DNA of 64,000 nucleotides from Corydoras sp. C115 (taxonomy: Eukaryota > Chordata > Actinopteri > Siluriformes > Callichthyidae). The position numbers and the translations under genes were made by a program. Shown here piece by piece: positions 10,860 through 22,313 of this stretch. Position 1 is the stretch's first letter. Each line of letters starts with the position of its first letter. The notes beneath the pieces were generated by a model. That model did no database searches and was not told where the DNA came from. It saw only the letters and a list, made by a program, of their open reading frames with translations. The stretch is taken from assembly GCA_019802505.1 (NCBI GenBank), contig JAFMOC010000007.1, positions 4,796,001 through 4,860,000 on the forward strand, in the 5' to 3' direction.

Positions 10860-11360
10860 GAACACTGCAAGGCCGGCAGGTGGCGCGGCGCGGATCGCTG
10901 GCGGCACGGCACAGATTCCCGGCGGAGCGGGGCGGCCTGCTGAGCGGCACGCCGACGACCAGCGGCGGAACGCTGGCGGTGAGCGGCGGATTGCTCACGA
11001 CGAGTGGCTGACGGCGCATGGCGACACACAGGGCGGATTACTGCCGACGCAGCACACTGATAGCTAGCGGCGGACCGCTGGCTGTGAGCAGCGGATCGCT
11101 CGTGGCGAGCGGCAGCTTACGGGGCGGATTACCGGCGGAGCGGGACGGAACGCGGAGCGGCACGCTGACAACTAGCGTGCGGCTCGCTGACGGCTCGCAG
11201 CGGCTTGTTGACGGCGCGGGGGGGCTCACAGGGCGGATCACAGGACCGGCGGCTGCGAGGCGGATTCGGGTGGCAAGGGTGGCAAGACGGATGACCGGTG
11301 GAGTCGAGCGGCTCGCGCAGCGGCTCGCAAGGCGGATTCCCGACCCGCACGCTGCAAAGC
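10860..11360. repeat. irregular GC-rich repeats (cggcggaccgctggc type)
   Basis: Loose repeats of gcggatt, gctcgctgacgg, gagcggcggat and ctggcggtgagc fill this part of the retroelement. No fixed period is seen. Long open frames on both strands are due to high GC and few stop codons. Confidence 0.6.
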
Positions 11361-11790
11361 TGTATCTTGACCGCGCCCAGGTGCTCGCTGATGGCGCGGG
11401 CATCCGAACCTGGGGCGAACCTGTCTAGGAAGGCCGCCTCGAACCGGCAGGCCGACGTGAGGCAGATATCCCCGGTGGCCACTAAGCCCTCGGCCCACCC
11501 AGTGCGGGTCCCAGGAGTCTGCAGACATAGAACCGCACCCTCTCTTCGTCCGATAGCTCCCGACTGGTCCCAAATTTAAACACCTTGCGACACCCTACGA
11601 TGTGCGGGAGCGGCTTCAAAGCCACTCCATCGCAAGGTACCGGGAGCCCACACGGAACGGAGAGAGTGAGAACGAGATCTCCCCATACTCCGGGATGCAA
11701 TCGATAACCCTCATCGTTAATGCGGAGGGCGGATAAGAATTAGATGGCGGGGCTAGCACCGAGCTAATGCAGCTGAAGCTGCAGCCGGGC

Positions 11791-11826
11791 AACGCGGCTA
11801 ATGGCTGCGTTGCCATTAGCCGCGTT
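11791..11826. repeat. perfect hairpin in the retroelement interior
   Basis: Arms aacgcggctaatggc and gccattagccgcgtt (15 bp each, perfect) flank a 6-nt loop. Several more ggctaatgg / ccattagcc words lie around it (11750-11920), so larger folds are possible. It sits just inside the 5' end of the element. Confidence 0.85.
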
Positions 11827-11929
11827 GCCATTAGGCTAATGGCCGCGGCTAATGGAGTTAATGCAATCGAGGCTACAGACAGAAAATGCGGCTAATGGCG
11901 AGGCTAGCGCCAAATTAATGCAGCCGATG

Positions 11930-12202
11930 AGCAAAACATTAACCAAACAAATAAAGAAAAAGCAAACAACCACCCGATGAAACATGCACGAACAACGCAA
12001 ATATAGAATAAATATATATATATAATGCTGGCCTGCAGACTCAGGGCGCATGCGCGCTTTAAGTGTAGTCAGCAGGCCCCATGTGATTAGGTAGGACCCA
12101 ATCCCAGCTCTAGGGTATGGGCCCTACCTACGGGAACCCCGAACGGCCAAAACCGAAATAATAAAACAGGGGGGAAGTGGCCTAGCACTCCCAAACCTGA
12201 CA
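11930..12202 (-). repeat. 5' LTR of the element, truncated
   Basis: It matches the left LTR from the TGTCAGG terminus at 12202 down to the ttttgctc word at about 11930, then similarity stops, so the inner third with the polyadenylation signal and TAACA end is missing. The primer-binding site is consequently not identifiable. Confidence 0.75.
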
Positions 12203-12596
12203 AATGCACATCCATCACATCTTTGGATGAAGAAAATACAGATATAAAATTTCTGCCATGTATCCTTTAAAAATGGCCTCATTTTAAAAATGAGATACTA
12301 TTAGTGACTGGTAATAAGGCTAAAATAATTATTTATAATATAAATTAATATAATTTTATATTAAATATAGCAAACTACAGTTGAACATATTGTGCTGTGC
12401 ATGGCCTACTAGAAAATTGTGTTAATTGTAGCTTTGAAATGAAATGTTAAAATGCAAAGCACAAAATTAGCAATAGTTTAAAGATATATTAAACACTATG
12501 TCTTATTTCAACACTATTAACCAGTATATCATTTGATTTTAATTGTTTAGAACAACCATTTTAAAGCAAACCTGCTAAAATTTGTCAATTTCACTG

Positions 12597-12633
12597 AAAT
12601 TGTGAATTTCCCCATTGTGGGAAAAATAAAGGT

Positions 12634-12664
<31 letters not shown>

Positions 12665-12671
12665 TATCTTA
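12597..12671 (+). repeat. retroposon tail with (TATCT)n
   Basis: gtgaatttccccattgtggg, aaaataaaggtct and then (tatct)n is the usual 3' end of a fish non-LTR retroposon. The body is missing, so it is a severely 5'-truncated copy. Confidence 0.55.
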
Positions 12672-14794
12672 AAATGATAAGATAACATTTGATTTAAGGA
12701 CTCAAGCTATATTGTAGGTTTTATATAAAAGATACGCATGAATTTGTATTTTACCTACAGCATGTGTAAGCTACATTAAAAATAGAAGGCTTTTAAAATG
12801 TTACACATTTAATTCTTATTACAGTTCCATTCCTCTGTGTGCACATTCCATTTAAAATGCATCTATGTGTCTGTTTCAATAATTATTTATATTGGGTTTT
12901 ACTTAATTAAATAAAATTTGAACAAAAGTAAAAAAATAAATAAATAAAAAATAATGCAGTTCTTAAAGTGAGAGTCTGCATCGTGCAGAGAATTGTCCAA
13001 AGCAAGTGGGGAATCAAGAGAAAACAAGCCCACAGTCAGTGCAGCTCATGCCCATCGGCATGCGTGAGAGTGACAGGGCAGGTGTTTGGCACATATTACC
13101 CACGCTACCTGTCAATGTACTTTATGAGCTCAAATGTTATAAAATACCTTTCCTTGCAGCACCTATCCATCAGGAATTTTTCCCTCCCTGAAAATCCTTT
13201 AACCTGGCATGAAAAACTTCAAATATGTATTTGTGCATTCATGGTCCAGCAGGAAGACTAGGAAAAATAGAGCTAAGTAGGTGTCTGTAGAACACTGGTG
13301 ACAGGAGTTTTAAGTAGTTGTGGCCGCTAACCAGTTTTATTTCTGATTTGCTGAAAGTAATAACAAAAATACTGAAATGAATGGACTGGCAATGGAATGG
13401 CAGTGAAGAAGGCAATGAATACATATCACCTCCTCCTGGTAGACCATTAGAAATAAAAATTAGAGAAACAGGTGTATGCAGAATAATTTGCAGAGGATCT
13501 GAACAAACAGAATACAAAGAAAATCACAGGTTTGAAAACATCTGTAGCATCAGAATAAATGCCCTATGTCAAGCAGAAGTAAGGGACTACACTCAACACA
13601 GATTGACAGAAATCAGCTAGAGCTTTGGTTTATGCTAGTACATGTTTGATCTGTCATTGTCTTGAAGTCAAATCATCCATGACCCCTTAATATCTTAGCC
13701 GATATGTCGAGCATCTTCATTTATCTCCAAGGCACACACAAATGGCTTGACAGTTGTGCAGAAAGCACAAAAATGCAATTCATTATAAATAAAAGCAAGC
13801 TGCAAACCACAACATGATCCAACCACATCAATCAAAAATATCACAGCTAAAGTCTCAAAGTCTTAAACACAGAAGGATGCTTCATAGTGCACGTTTACAT
13901 GCTACAACATTTTAAGTAACCCCTGAAAAGGAATTTACCTGCAGGCATAAACATAAAGTTCATATACCGCAATATTAAGACCTGCCCATATTACTCTACA
14001 CCCTGCACTTACACAAGGTAATCACAGGCAGAGCATAAATATATACAATCTATAAACAATTACAAGAAATTCATGGTTGTAAATTACTGTAATCCATGAT
14101 GTCAGCAGACTTAGTGCCACTTGTACACTTACGCACTTGCACATATACAGTATGTTTCTCAAATACCTAGAGGAACAGCTTTGGACTATCATTTTCAATT
14201 GATTTCCTATCAGGATGATTTTAGTCAGATGAATCTGGATCTACACTGTCAAATTTATTATTTTTTTAAATTTCATTTATTAACTCATTAAAGCAGTATA
14301 GTCCTGTAAACATCCCACAATTTCAGCATGTTGAATTTAAAGGAAAAAAAATATAAGCCTTACGATTTCATTAACTCATTTTATAAACAAAAGTCCCCAT
14401 AGAGTATAATATATAATTGCTTTCTTTAACCTTCATTGCAAGATGGATATAGAACTGTTTTAAGTTGGATTAAATTTAATTAGATTTGCTGAATTTTGGC
14501 TACAGTTACAGACTAATGAGAGATGGTGTAACACTTTTTAACTGTCTGAATTGCACTGTGAAACAGATGACTTGAATGACTATAGTAATAATATTGTTTA
14601 AAATGTATTTATTACATCCATAAATACAATAGAGGTTGTTATATGTTTGAACTAATCACCATATTAAAATGATGTATAATAATACTTTGATAAGAACCAT
14701 GTGTTTATGTTGACCTCTTGTGGGAGGATTGAGTATTAAAATACTATTAAATGTTTCCTAGTTCAGACTTGTCAATTAAAAGTACATTTAATCT
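12672..14794. other. intron, no element recognised
   Basis: AT-rich intron. Open frames at 12968-13261, 13239-13517 and 13381-13620 lack family motifs, and I find no convincing splice borders around them. Confidence 0.5.
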
Positions 14795-14971
14795 ACACAA
14801 ACACACTCTATGGGGCAATTTGGAGAACTCAATTGACTTGATCCATGTTTTTGGACTGTGGGAGGAAACCGGAGAACACGGAGGAAACCCATGCGGACAC
14901 GGGGAGAACATGGAAATTCCACCCAGATGGGGATTCGACCCGGGAATCCCTAGTGCTGAGAGGCAAACGTG
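14795..14971 (-). repeat. SINE fragment, truncated at both ends
   Basis: It carries the central body of the tRNA-derived SINE (cactctatggggcaatttgg through gctgagaggcaaacgtg). The B box survives as gattcgacccggg, with one change; the A box and the tail are missing. Confidence 0.85.
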
Positions 14972-15029
14972 GTATAGTGGTGCCTGAATGTGAATATTTT
15001 TATGTTTTACAAGACAGACAGACAGACAG

Positions 15030-16510
15030 ACACTCAAGCCCAAAATTATTCATACCCCTGGCAAATTTTGACTTAAATTTACTTTTATTTAACCAGCAAT
15101 TTAATTTGCCTGTGTCGTCCGGAAACAACACAGGCATCTCCCAGGAGACGATGATGTACAAGAGCATCATTGTGGAAAAAAATATTTCTCAGTTTTTATT
15201 CATATTTGCAAACTGTCACAGTCTATGGGAAAATCCAAAGTTCTATACCATTCCAAATAGTCCAAGCTGTTTTATTCATTCATTATCTTCCGCTTTATCC
15301 TCTATTAGGGTCGCGGTGGGGTTCCCCATGCCCATCCAGGGGAGAACATCTTAAGCGCTGGGCAGATAGACCCAGGACAGGGCGCCAATCTATCGCTGGG
15401 CACACACTCACTCACACAAACACTCTCTATATGGGGCAATTTGGAGAACTCAATTGACTTGATCCATGTCTTTGGACTGTGGGAGAAAACCGGAGAACCC
15501 GGAGGAAACCCACGCAGACACGGGGAGAACATGGAAACTCCACCCAGATGGGGATTCGAACCGGGAATCCCTAGTGCTGAGAGGCGAACGTGCTAACCAC
15601 TAAGCCACCGTGCCACCTCCAAGCTGTTTTAAAGTATCCTAATTAACCTGATTCATTGTGAACAGCTGTTTTAAACAACTGAACAGGTGAAAAACAGCAG
15701 CTCTCTGCAGTTGGCTTGTGCACAGTCATGGCTAAGACAAAGGAGTTCACTAAGGACCTGTGGCTGTTCATTGTGGCCACTCACATGTCAGGAAATGGCT
15801 ATAAGGCCATATCAAAATGTTTTCAAGTTCCAGTGGCTACAGTGCAAAGTATTATTAAAAAATACAAGAAGTTTCGCACTGTGGAAAATCTGTGCTGGCC
15901 AGGAGGATAATGAGAGAGGTGAAGAAAAATCCAAGGATCACCACCAAGGCCATCCTGGTGAATCTGGGATCTGCTGGTGGCAACATCTTAAAGCAGACAG
16001 TCCAACGAACACTGCACACTGCTGGGTTCCACGAACGCAGACCAAAGAGTACGCCACTTCTCCAGAAAAGCCCGCTTGCCCTTTGCAAATGTTCATCTGA
16101 ACAAAGAAGAAGACTTCTGGTCTTCTGTTTTATGGTCAGATGAAACAAAAATTTAATTAATTGGCCACAATGATGTGTCCTTCATTAAAAAGTGAGAAGC
16201 CTTCAACCCTAAGAACACCATCCCCACTGTCAAACATGGTGGTGGGAACCTAATGTTTTGGGGTGTTTTTCAGCCAATGGACCAGGGAACTTGATTGCAA
16301 GATTCTCAACAACAACATCAGGCAGTCTGCAGAGAAACTTCAGTGGACATTTCAGGAATCAGTGGACATTTCAGCACAACGACCCAAAACACACAGCAAA
16401 AGTGGTGAAGAAATGGTTAGCAGACAAAAACTCCTGTATTATCTCCTGGGAGATGCCTGTGTCGTTTCCGGACAAAAATAAAATTGATGGTTGAATAAAA
16501 GTAAATTTAA
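15030..16510 (+). pseudogene. Tc1-like transposon, broken, with a SINE inside
   Basis: Transposase remains read on the plus strand from ATG 15728: AKTKEFTKDLW, then a helix-turn-helix-like segment (SGNGYKAISKCFQVPVATV, SIIKKYKKF), next in a shifted frame RIMREVKKNPRITTKAIL and VLWSDETK (first catalytic Asp region), and later QHNDPKHTAKVVKKWLADKN (second Asp). The third catalytic block is deleted: sequence jumps straight into the right inverted repeat. Left and right ends share ttaaatttacttttatt and tccggaaac...cacaggcatctcc words in inverse orientation; the outer 45 bp of the right repeat are lost. Several frameshifts and stops make it inactive. Confidence 0.85.
15275..15617 (-). repeat. tRNA-derived SINE inserted in the Tc1 relic
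   Basis: Complete copy with the tail at the left. Target duplications tccaagctgtttta occur at 15261-15274 and 15618-15631. It is inserted in the non-coding leader between the left inverted repeat and the transposase start, so it is younger than the Tc1 copy. Confidence 0.9.
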
Positions 16511-17084
16511 CTATATATTTAAAATTTAAATATATAATATAATAAAAAAATATATTATTTTTGATATTCATGTTTTTTTATGCAAATTTAATTTGTAAAT
16601 GGTTGTCAACATGGAAATCAGACAGTACTGACAACTGAATCAATAATTAGTGCATCATTAGATTGATATTTTGGTTATATTACGTTACAGACATTTTAAC
16701 TATTTTCTCAAATATTATAGACAAAACTACTAAAATGATTAATGCAAATATTGTTAAACAGATCACTTGACAATACTTACAAAGATTTGATAAAACACTG
16801 GCTTTAAGAAGCAGTGGATATTCAAGATGTGTAATTTTTACTCACTTGCAAAAAGCAAGTATTACCTACCTGACCATTTATAATTCTACAGATGTGTAAA
16901 GTAAGTTGAATGGATTTATACTGTCAATAGCAATAGATCGAATCAACCAGAAAACCAGCAAGCAATCATTCAAAGATGTTCTATGAGCCAAAAGGAGTAA
17001 AACCACCAGTGAAACAGAATGCCAACATTCATAACAGTAATAATATACCAATAGGGCAAGTACAAATTTATCCAAATTACTAAC
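16511..17084. other. intron, nothing clear
   Basis: AT-rich sequence between the Tc1 relic and the end of the CH1 exon, without recognisable motifs. Confidence 0.5.
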
Positions 17085-17177
17085 CTGAAAGTGCAAAATG
17101 ATAGTCCATATCAATCCCAATGTCAGTTTTGGGTTGCCGTCTGTGATGTCATCATTTCTAATGTTCACTAGTTTCAC
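17085..17177 (-). CDS. dst: dystonin exon: end of CH1
   Basis: This 93-bp exon, phase 0 at both ends, encodes VKLVNIRNDDITDGN and PKLTLGLIWTIILHFQ, the C-terminal third of CH1. VNIRNDDI-DGNPKLTLGLIWTII is nearly invariant in spectraplakins and plectin and forms the last long helix of the first actin-binding CH domain. The acceptor is ...tgtttgaacag-type (tcaaacag) and the donor is gttagt. The next common exon is CH2 at 2414, nearly 15 kb away, and the isoform-3 promoter sits inside that intron. Confidence 0.95.
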
Positions 17178-17304
17178 CTGTTTGAATACACAAGAACAAA
17201 AATTTAGTCGAGGACATTTACACTATATTTGGTCAAACAATTCATCCGACGCAATCTACAAATATCACAACTTGGTTCAGGTCAGAACACAGAGTTGGCT
17301 ATAC

Positions 17305-17425
17305 AGTACTATACAGCACCCCTGGAGCAACGAGGATTAAGCAAATTGCTCAAGGACCCACATTGGTAACTTCAGTGGACCTGAGAACAACCTAGCCACT
17401 GAGTTACCACTCCCTCTAGCAAAGC
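17305..17425 (-). repeat. degenerate copy of a second SINE family
   Basis: Words such as cccctggagcaacgaggatt, ttgctcaaggacccacattg and ccactgagttaccac parallel the better copy at 61577-61790 (ccctggagcaatgagggtt, cttgctcaaggacccacact, ccactgagctaccac). The head and tail are poorly preserved. Confidence 0.65.
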
Positions 17426-17698
17426 AGGATTGTGTTTTAACTTGTATTATTACCTATTATATTAAAATGATTCATCACTGTGTGTTAGTATTGCACTGTC
17501 ATAATACACCACTGTCTACTTACAGCCGATAGATGGCGGAAGAGGACAAAAAAAAAAAAAAAAAGAAACTTACACAGGTTACTTAATGTAATCATCTGCA
17601 TCACTGACTCACTGACTTTTTATCAATTGCATTTTGGGAAATACATGACCTTAAAGCTTAATTGACAAAACAGAAATGTAAAAGCCTGCCCATCTTAC

Positions 17699-17776
17699 CT
17701 GCCGTCTTCTCAAGTAGTCCAGTGCTATCTGTACATTCTGTAGTCTGTGGAAGCGCATGCGACCTTTCTCTCGAGG
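17699..17776 (-). CDS. dst: dystonin exon: middle of CH1
   Basis: This 78-bp exon, phase 0 at both ends, encodes PREKGRMRFHRLQNVQIA and LDYLRRRQ. PREKGRMRFH-LQNV-IAL is the hallmark of the actin-binding surface of CH1 in dystonin, MACF1 and plectin. The acceptor is tttctcacag and the donor gtaaga. It lies 521 bp upstream of the exon that finishes CH1. Confidence 0.95.
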
Positions 17777-19126
17777 CTGTGAGAAAGAGACATAAGGCAA
17801 ATGTAAGTATACACTATTTCTATCATTGTGTACCTACAGAAGCAGCGGCATTTGCTGAGGAGTAAGCCATTTTCCTATACTTCAGCAACAGCTCTGCTTC
17901 TTTTGGCTTGTTTCTATTAGGGGTCATCATAGAGAGAAACACTCTTCTGACTACCATCCCATTTAAATTAGCTTGGGACTAGAAGACTTCAGAAAAAATT
18001 TGTTCATTCACTGGAAAAATCATTCACGGGAAGAAAACCTACTAAAAAGGACCTGTGTTCACCCCACAAGGAATCAAAACTTGCTGTGAGCAAGTGCTGC
18101 ATTACTATACATCAGCAATGCCACTTCTAAATACTAGTGAAACCCTAGAGGAAGCTAAACTTAAGAGTTCTTGTTAAATACAACTACTGTATTAACAATT
18201 ACTCAACACACAGAACACATTCAAATATAAGAACAACTCAAACCAATTCAAACAGCTGCTTGAAGCCTGAAGTGCCTACATATAAGCTGTATAAGCAATT
18301 ACATAAAGAAGCTGTGATGGTTTTGCTAGTTAAACATCTGCTTGCTTGATAGGTTGAGGAAGCAGATAACCAGTGACAGAGCCTCTGGTGCATATCAAGG
18401 CTTTAGCATGAAGCAGTTTTCTTAAGGAAAAGAATTATACATAAAGGATAATATAGTAGAAAAACTTCTGTAATATTAACTAGTATATAAGATAGTTGTA
18501 TCAATTTTGGTTAGGGCTGGGCAATATGAGCAAAAAAATTGGCAGTATTTCTTTATCTTGAGTGACTGTGTCTGCTATTACTCAACTTTGTTTAAAGATG
18601 TCATGACCAATAGACCACTGAGGTCATGTCATCATTTTGTAGTTGGCATCATGTTAAAAATGTCCATGGTTGGAATATCAGATCTAAGCTTGATCTTTAA
18701 TAGCATAGAAACAACTCGTCTTATTATGTTCTGGGGTAAGTAAATGTATGTTTAGAAGGCGATAAATTTTCTTTTCTACATCACTGGATTTTCTAACTAA
18801 TGAGATAATATAAAAATCATAATACAATTTTTTTAACTTGTGATCTAACACATTAAACTTGTGAATGATTAAGATTAATAATTAAAACTTGCAAAATGAT
18901 TAGGCTTAAGTTAATTGCAGTAAACAAGGATAGTTTTGGATTTAATTTTATTTAAAACAAAACAGAAATGTATATGACTGCTTCTGTAGCTTTCTTACAC
19001 CCATTTAATACAAAAAAACATTAGCTTGCTGATAAAATATTACCATTAACATTTTTAAACAACCTTATTCAGATAATCAAGTGATGCACAAGAAAAAACA
19101 TTAGGGTTTGAATAATTTTTCCAGGC
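17777..19126. other. intron, no gene seen
   Basis: AT-rich intron. No coding or transposon motif stands out; the open frame at 18507-18743 has no family features. Confidence 0.5.
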
Positions 19127-19139
19127 AATTCTGTAAAAC

Positions 19140-19895
19140 AGGGGTGGCACGGCGGCTTAGTGGTTAGCACGTTCGCCTCTCAGCGCTTGTCAGGGTTGGG
19201 AGTGCTAGGCCACTCCCCCCTGTTTTCTCGGTTTTGGCTTCGGTTGGGTTCCCGTAGGTAGGGCCCATCCCTTAGAGCTGGGATTGGGTCTTACCTAATC
19301 ACATGGGGCCTGCTGACTACACTTAAAGCGCGCATGCGCCCTGAGTCAGCAGGCCAGCATTATATATATGCTTTGCCTTTGTTATATATATGTTATATAT
19401 ATATTATATATATGCTTTGCCTTTGTTTTATTAGTGTTTTGCTCCCGGCACGTCCCGCCGGGCCTTCAGCGGTGTTCCCGCTGATTCGCTTAATAAAGGA
19501 CCTCTTGTGTGCTTACCTGGTCGCCTGGCTCGCTTCTTAGCATTTCAACCCGGCATAGCACCGCGCAGCGCTGCCGATGGTCGGACGGCGCTTGTAACAG
19601 CGCTAGGGATTCCCGGTTCGAATCCTTATCTAGATGGAGTTTCCATGTTCTCCCAGTGTCCGCGTGGGTTTTCTCCGGGTTCTCCGGTTTCCTCCCACAG
19701 TCCAAAGACATGGATAAATTCTCCAAATTGCCCCATATAGAGTGTGTCTGTGTGAGTGAGTGTGTGTCCAGCGATGGATTGGCGCCCTGTCCTGGGTGTA
19801 TCTGCCTAGCATCTGAAACGTTCTCCCCTGGATGGGCATGGGGAACACCACCGCGACCCTAATAGAGGATAAAACGGAAGATAATGGATGGAATG
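19140..19895 (+). repeat. tRNA-derived SINE split by a solo LTR
   Basis: The head (ggcacggcggcttagtgg) is at 19144-19187 and the rest resumes at 19600. The whole unit is flanked by aattctgtaaaac duplications (19127-19139 and 19896-19908), so both halves come from one SINE insertion. Confidence 0.92.
19188..19599 (+). mobile_element. solo LTR, same family as the 8.7-12.2 kb element
   Basis: It starts TGTCAGGGTTGGGAGTGC and ends CTTGTAACA, 412 bp, with a perfect 5-bp duplication gcgct (19183-19187 and 19600-19604). It contains the gcgcgcatgcgccctgagtc block, a TATA-rich region and aataaa near 19492. The clean ends show that one LTR remained after recombination between the two LTRs of a full element. 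Confidence 0.92.
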
Positions 19896-20204
19896 AATTC
19901 TGTAAAACTTGCATGGTTATAATGGGGACTACAGAATGACACAAATTCTGTCATTTATTTACATCCACATTTCTAGGTCATATCCACAATAACCATGGAC
20001 ACCAATTCATTGAAAAAATTTAAAGCCATAGGGATGTTTGCTTAAAGCATTTGCTTTCCATAGAAATAGCAACAGGAAATACGAGTTTTAGGGGCAACAC
20101 AATCGGCCACAACACCAGTAAAGTTTTATAATACAGACAGCCTACAGTGGTCAAACAATCTAAAATCTACAGTGCCATCTATTTATTTGATATATTGCCC
20201 AGTC

Positions 20205-20532
20205 CACAGTGGCTTAGTGGTTAGCACGTTCGCCTCTCAGTACTAGGGATTCCCGGTTTGAATCCCAATCTGGGAGGAATTTCCATGTTCTCCCTGTGTC
20301 CGCGTGGGTTTCCTCCGGGTTCTCCGGTTTCCTCCCACAGTCCAAAAACATGGATCAAGGTCAATTGAATTCTCCAAATTATCCGATATAGAGTGCATTT
20401 GTGTGTGTGTGCCCAGCGATAGATTGGCACTCTGTCCTAGGTGTATCTGCCAGGCACCTGAAACGTTCTCCCTGTATGGACACGGGGAACCCCACCACGA
20501 CCCTAGTAGAGGATAAAGCGGAAGATGGATGG
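20205..20532 (+). repeat. tRNA-derived SINE, full copy
   Basis: A and B boxes are present (gtggcttagtggttagc, cccggtttgaatccc). The duplication atattgcccagtc occurs at 20192-20204 and 20533-20545. The tail is (GATG)n rather than (GAAT)n. Confidence 0.9.
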
Positions 20533-20545
20533 ATATTGCCCAGTC

Positions 20546-22313
20546 TTAACTAAAGTAAGGCTATATTTCTCTTATTTCCGTTATATCACTTTTCCTTTTT
20601 TATAATACTGTAAAGGTCTAATAACCTCAAATTAATGCATTAACTGCCAAAAGACAATTACTCTTCAGCTAATAAAACCAATATGTCATCATAAAATATA
20701 ATCCCACAGATAATGTCTATTAGTGCTGTCAAATTTGACATTCTTTCTAAAACACATAAAACCATTCAAATATTTTTTCAATGACCATGTCTATATTCTA
20801 ATGAGACACATACTTAGAGACAACTTTATGTAACTTTTGTTAAAAACTTTTTCCAAGCCAGCTGCTCAGCTTAGGCCTCTGCAGGATAGTTTCTTTCTTC
20901 AGCAGTTATCCTGTATGCTTGTTTCGTCGTGTGACACAAGTGTAGCAAAAAGTAACAAGTGTGATTAATGCAATATCTGTGATTCCACCAGGGGTGAAGA
21001 ACCTTATCTGTTTTTATTCACCGAATAATATAAAGACAGGCTCTAAAACACACATACTTTAACCTCATTCATTTTACTAAAATTTTGTTGAAAAAGCATT
21101 ATGAATGGATGCAACGTCATTGTTGTTGAATGCAATACAGAGTACAGAACTAATTTCTTTGACTTAATTCTTCTGCGCATCACAAATGTGTTCATAAATC
21201 ATACAAAATGTTTATTACGATCTATAAATATTCCAAAATGCCACCCACATCTAGCAGTGAAGCGCAAGGAATTCCAGTCAATTTAATAGTTCACAAGCCT
21301 TTTTAAAAAAGCCAAGCTTGCATTCTAAAGCACTCATTTAAAGGCAACCCCATCAATGGCAAAGGCTTGATTGATTCCAAAGTAAACCATAATGCTAAAG
21401 TATAAACATCTAAATACCTTCAGTCCACCATCAAGAAGACTTAGGTTGTTTGCATTCAGAATAAATGTTCACTGCACACATTTCATTAGTCATATTATGG
21501 AGGGGGAGGAGGTCAGTTGACCAAACCTACCCCCTTATCCTCATCATCTTCCTCGTGTACACGCCCATGCTTCTCAATTGCGCATGCTTCAGCCACACTC
21601 ACCAACCGCAATGTCTTCAGTAAATCGCGCTCCCTTGGCTTAACCACGGGAATACAAGCAAAAATGACAGAGACGGGCGAAGACAGGACACATGTGAGCG
21701 AAGGCATATAGGAGATAAACAAAATCGAAAGGGAAAAAAGAGAGAGAAAAGAGAAAAAACACCATAAACCAAAGAATGGGGATTTCACGATACTAACGCT
21801 AGTTTAAACCAACAACATTTAAAAGACAGATGAACAATCTGTATTGTTGTTAGATCATGCAACATAAATACAGTTTCTTTGGAGAAACATGGGAGAATAT
21901 CGCCTCTAGTAGATTAAAACAACACATTAAGAGTGAAACACAAGTGTCTTATGTTTAGAAAAAAATTGTGACTTTTTATTCAACAGAGAATTTGTCAGTA
22001 TTTGTAGACATATTTATATAAACCCATCCTTAATGCTGAAAGAGGACTGATCTTCACTGGAACTAACACTAATAAACAAATTGTATGATAAAAGTGGATT
22101 ATCCACATGAATCTTGCAGTATAAAGTAATTGCAAGCTTCTATAGACTGGCTTTGGGAGCCTTGAAAAAGCATCTATATCATTTGATATTCAACATAATT
22201 ATTCTTGTTACACCCACAAACTGAAATGTATTTAAGTTTCACGTTGATTACGACAGATCAACACAAATTAACAAGCAATTGTAAAGTGACAATAATATAT
22301 ACATATACTGGCT
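20546..22313. other. intron with one coding-like patch
   Basis: Mostly AT-rich. The part at about 21513-21700 is GC-richer and coding-like on the minus strand (see findings); the rest shows nothing. Confidence 0.5.

Larger units (their letters stand above)
8715..12202 (-). mobile_element. LTR retroelement with GC-rich, repeat-filled interior
   Basis: The minus-strand element begins TGTCAGG at 12202 and ends TTGTAACA at 8715, with near-matching 5-bp flanks aatcc (8710-8714) and aatgc (12203-12207). The two ends share LTR sequence: the left LTR is complete but interrupted, the right one is cut short on its inner side. A polypurine tract precedes the left LTR. The 2.4-kb interior is strikingly GC-rich and has no reverse transcriptase, integrase or protease that I can recognise, so the element is non-autonomous or hollowed out. 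Near 11390-11580 minus-strand frames read SADSWDP, GLVATGDICLTSA and FEAAFLDRFAPG, a remote gag-capsid-like pattern broken across frames. Confidence 0.75.

Noticed and set aside
9509..11029. A 506-codon minus-strand open frame and several long plus-strand frames
   Set aside because: All frames are open because the 27-bp unit lacks stops and the region is GC-rich; the peptides are Arg/Ser/Pro/Ala low complexity with no domain.
12968..13620. Three overlapping open frames of 80-100 codons
   Set aside because: Frames on both strands, no family feature and no consistent splice sites.
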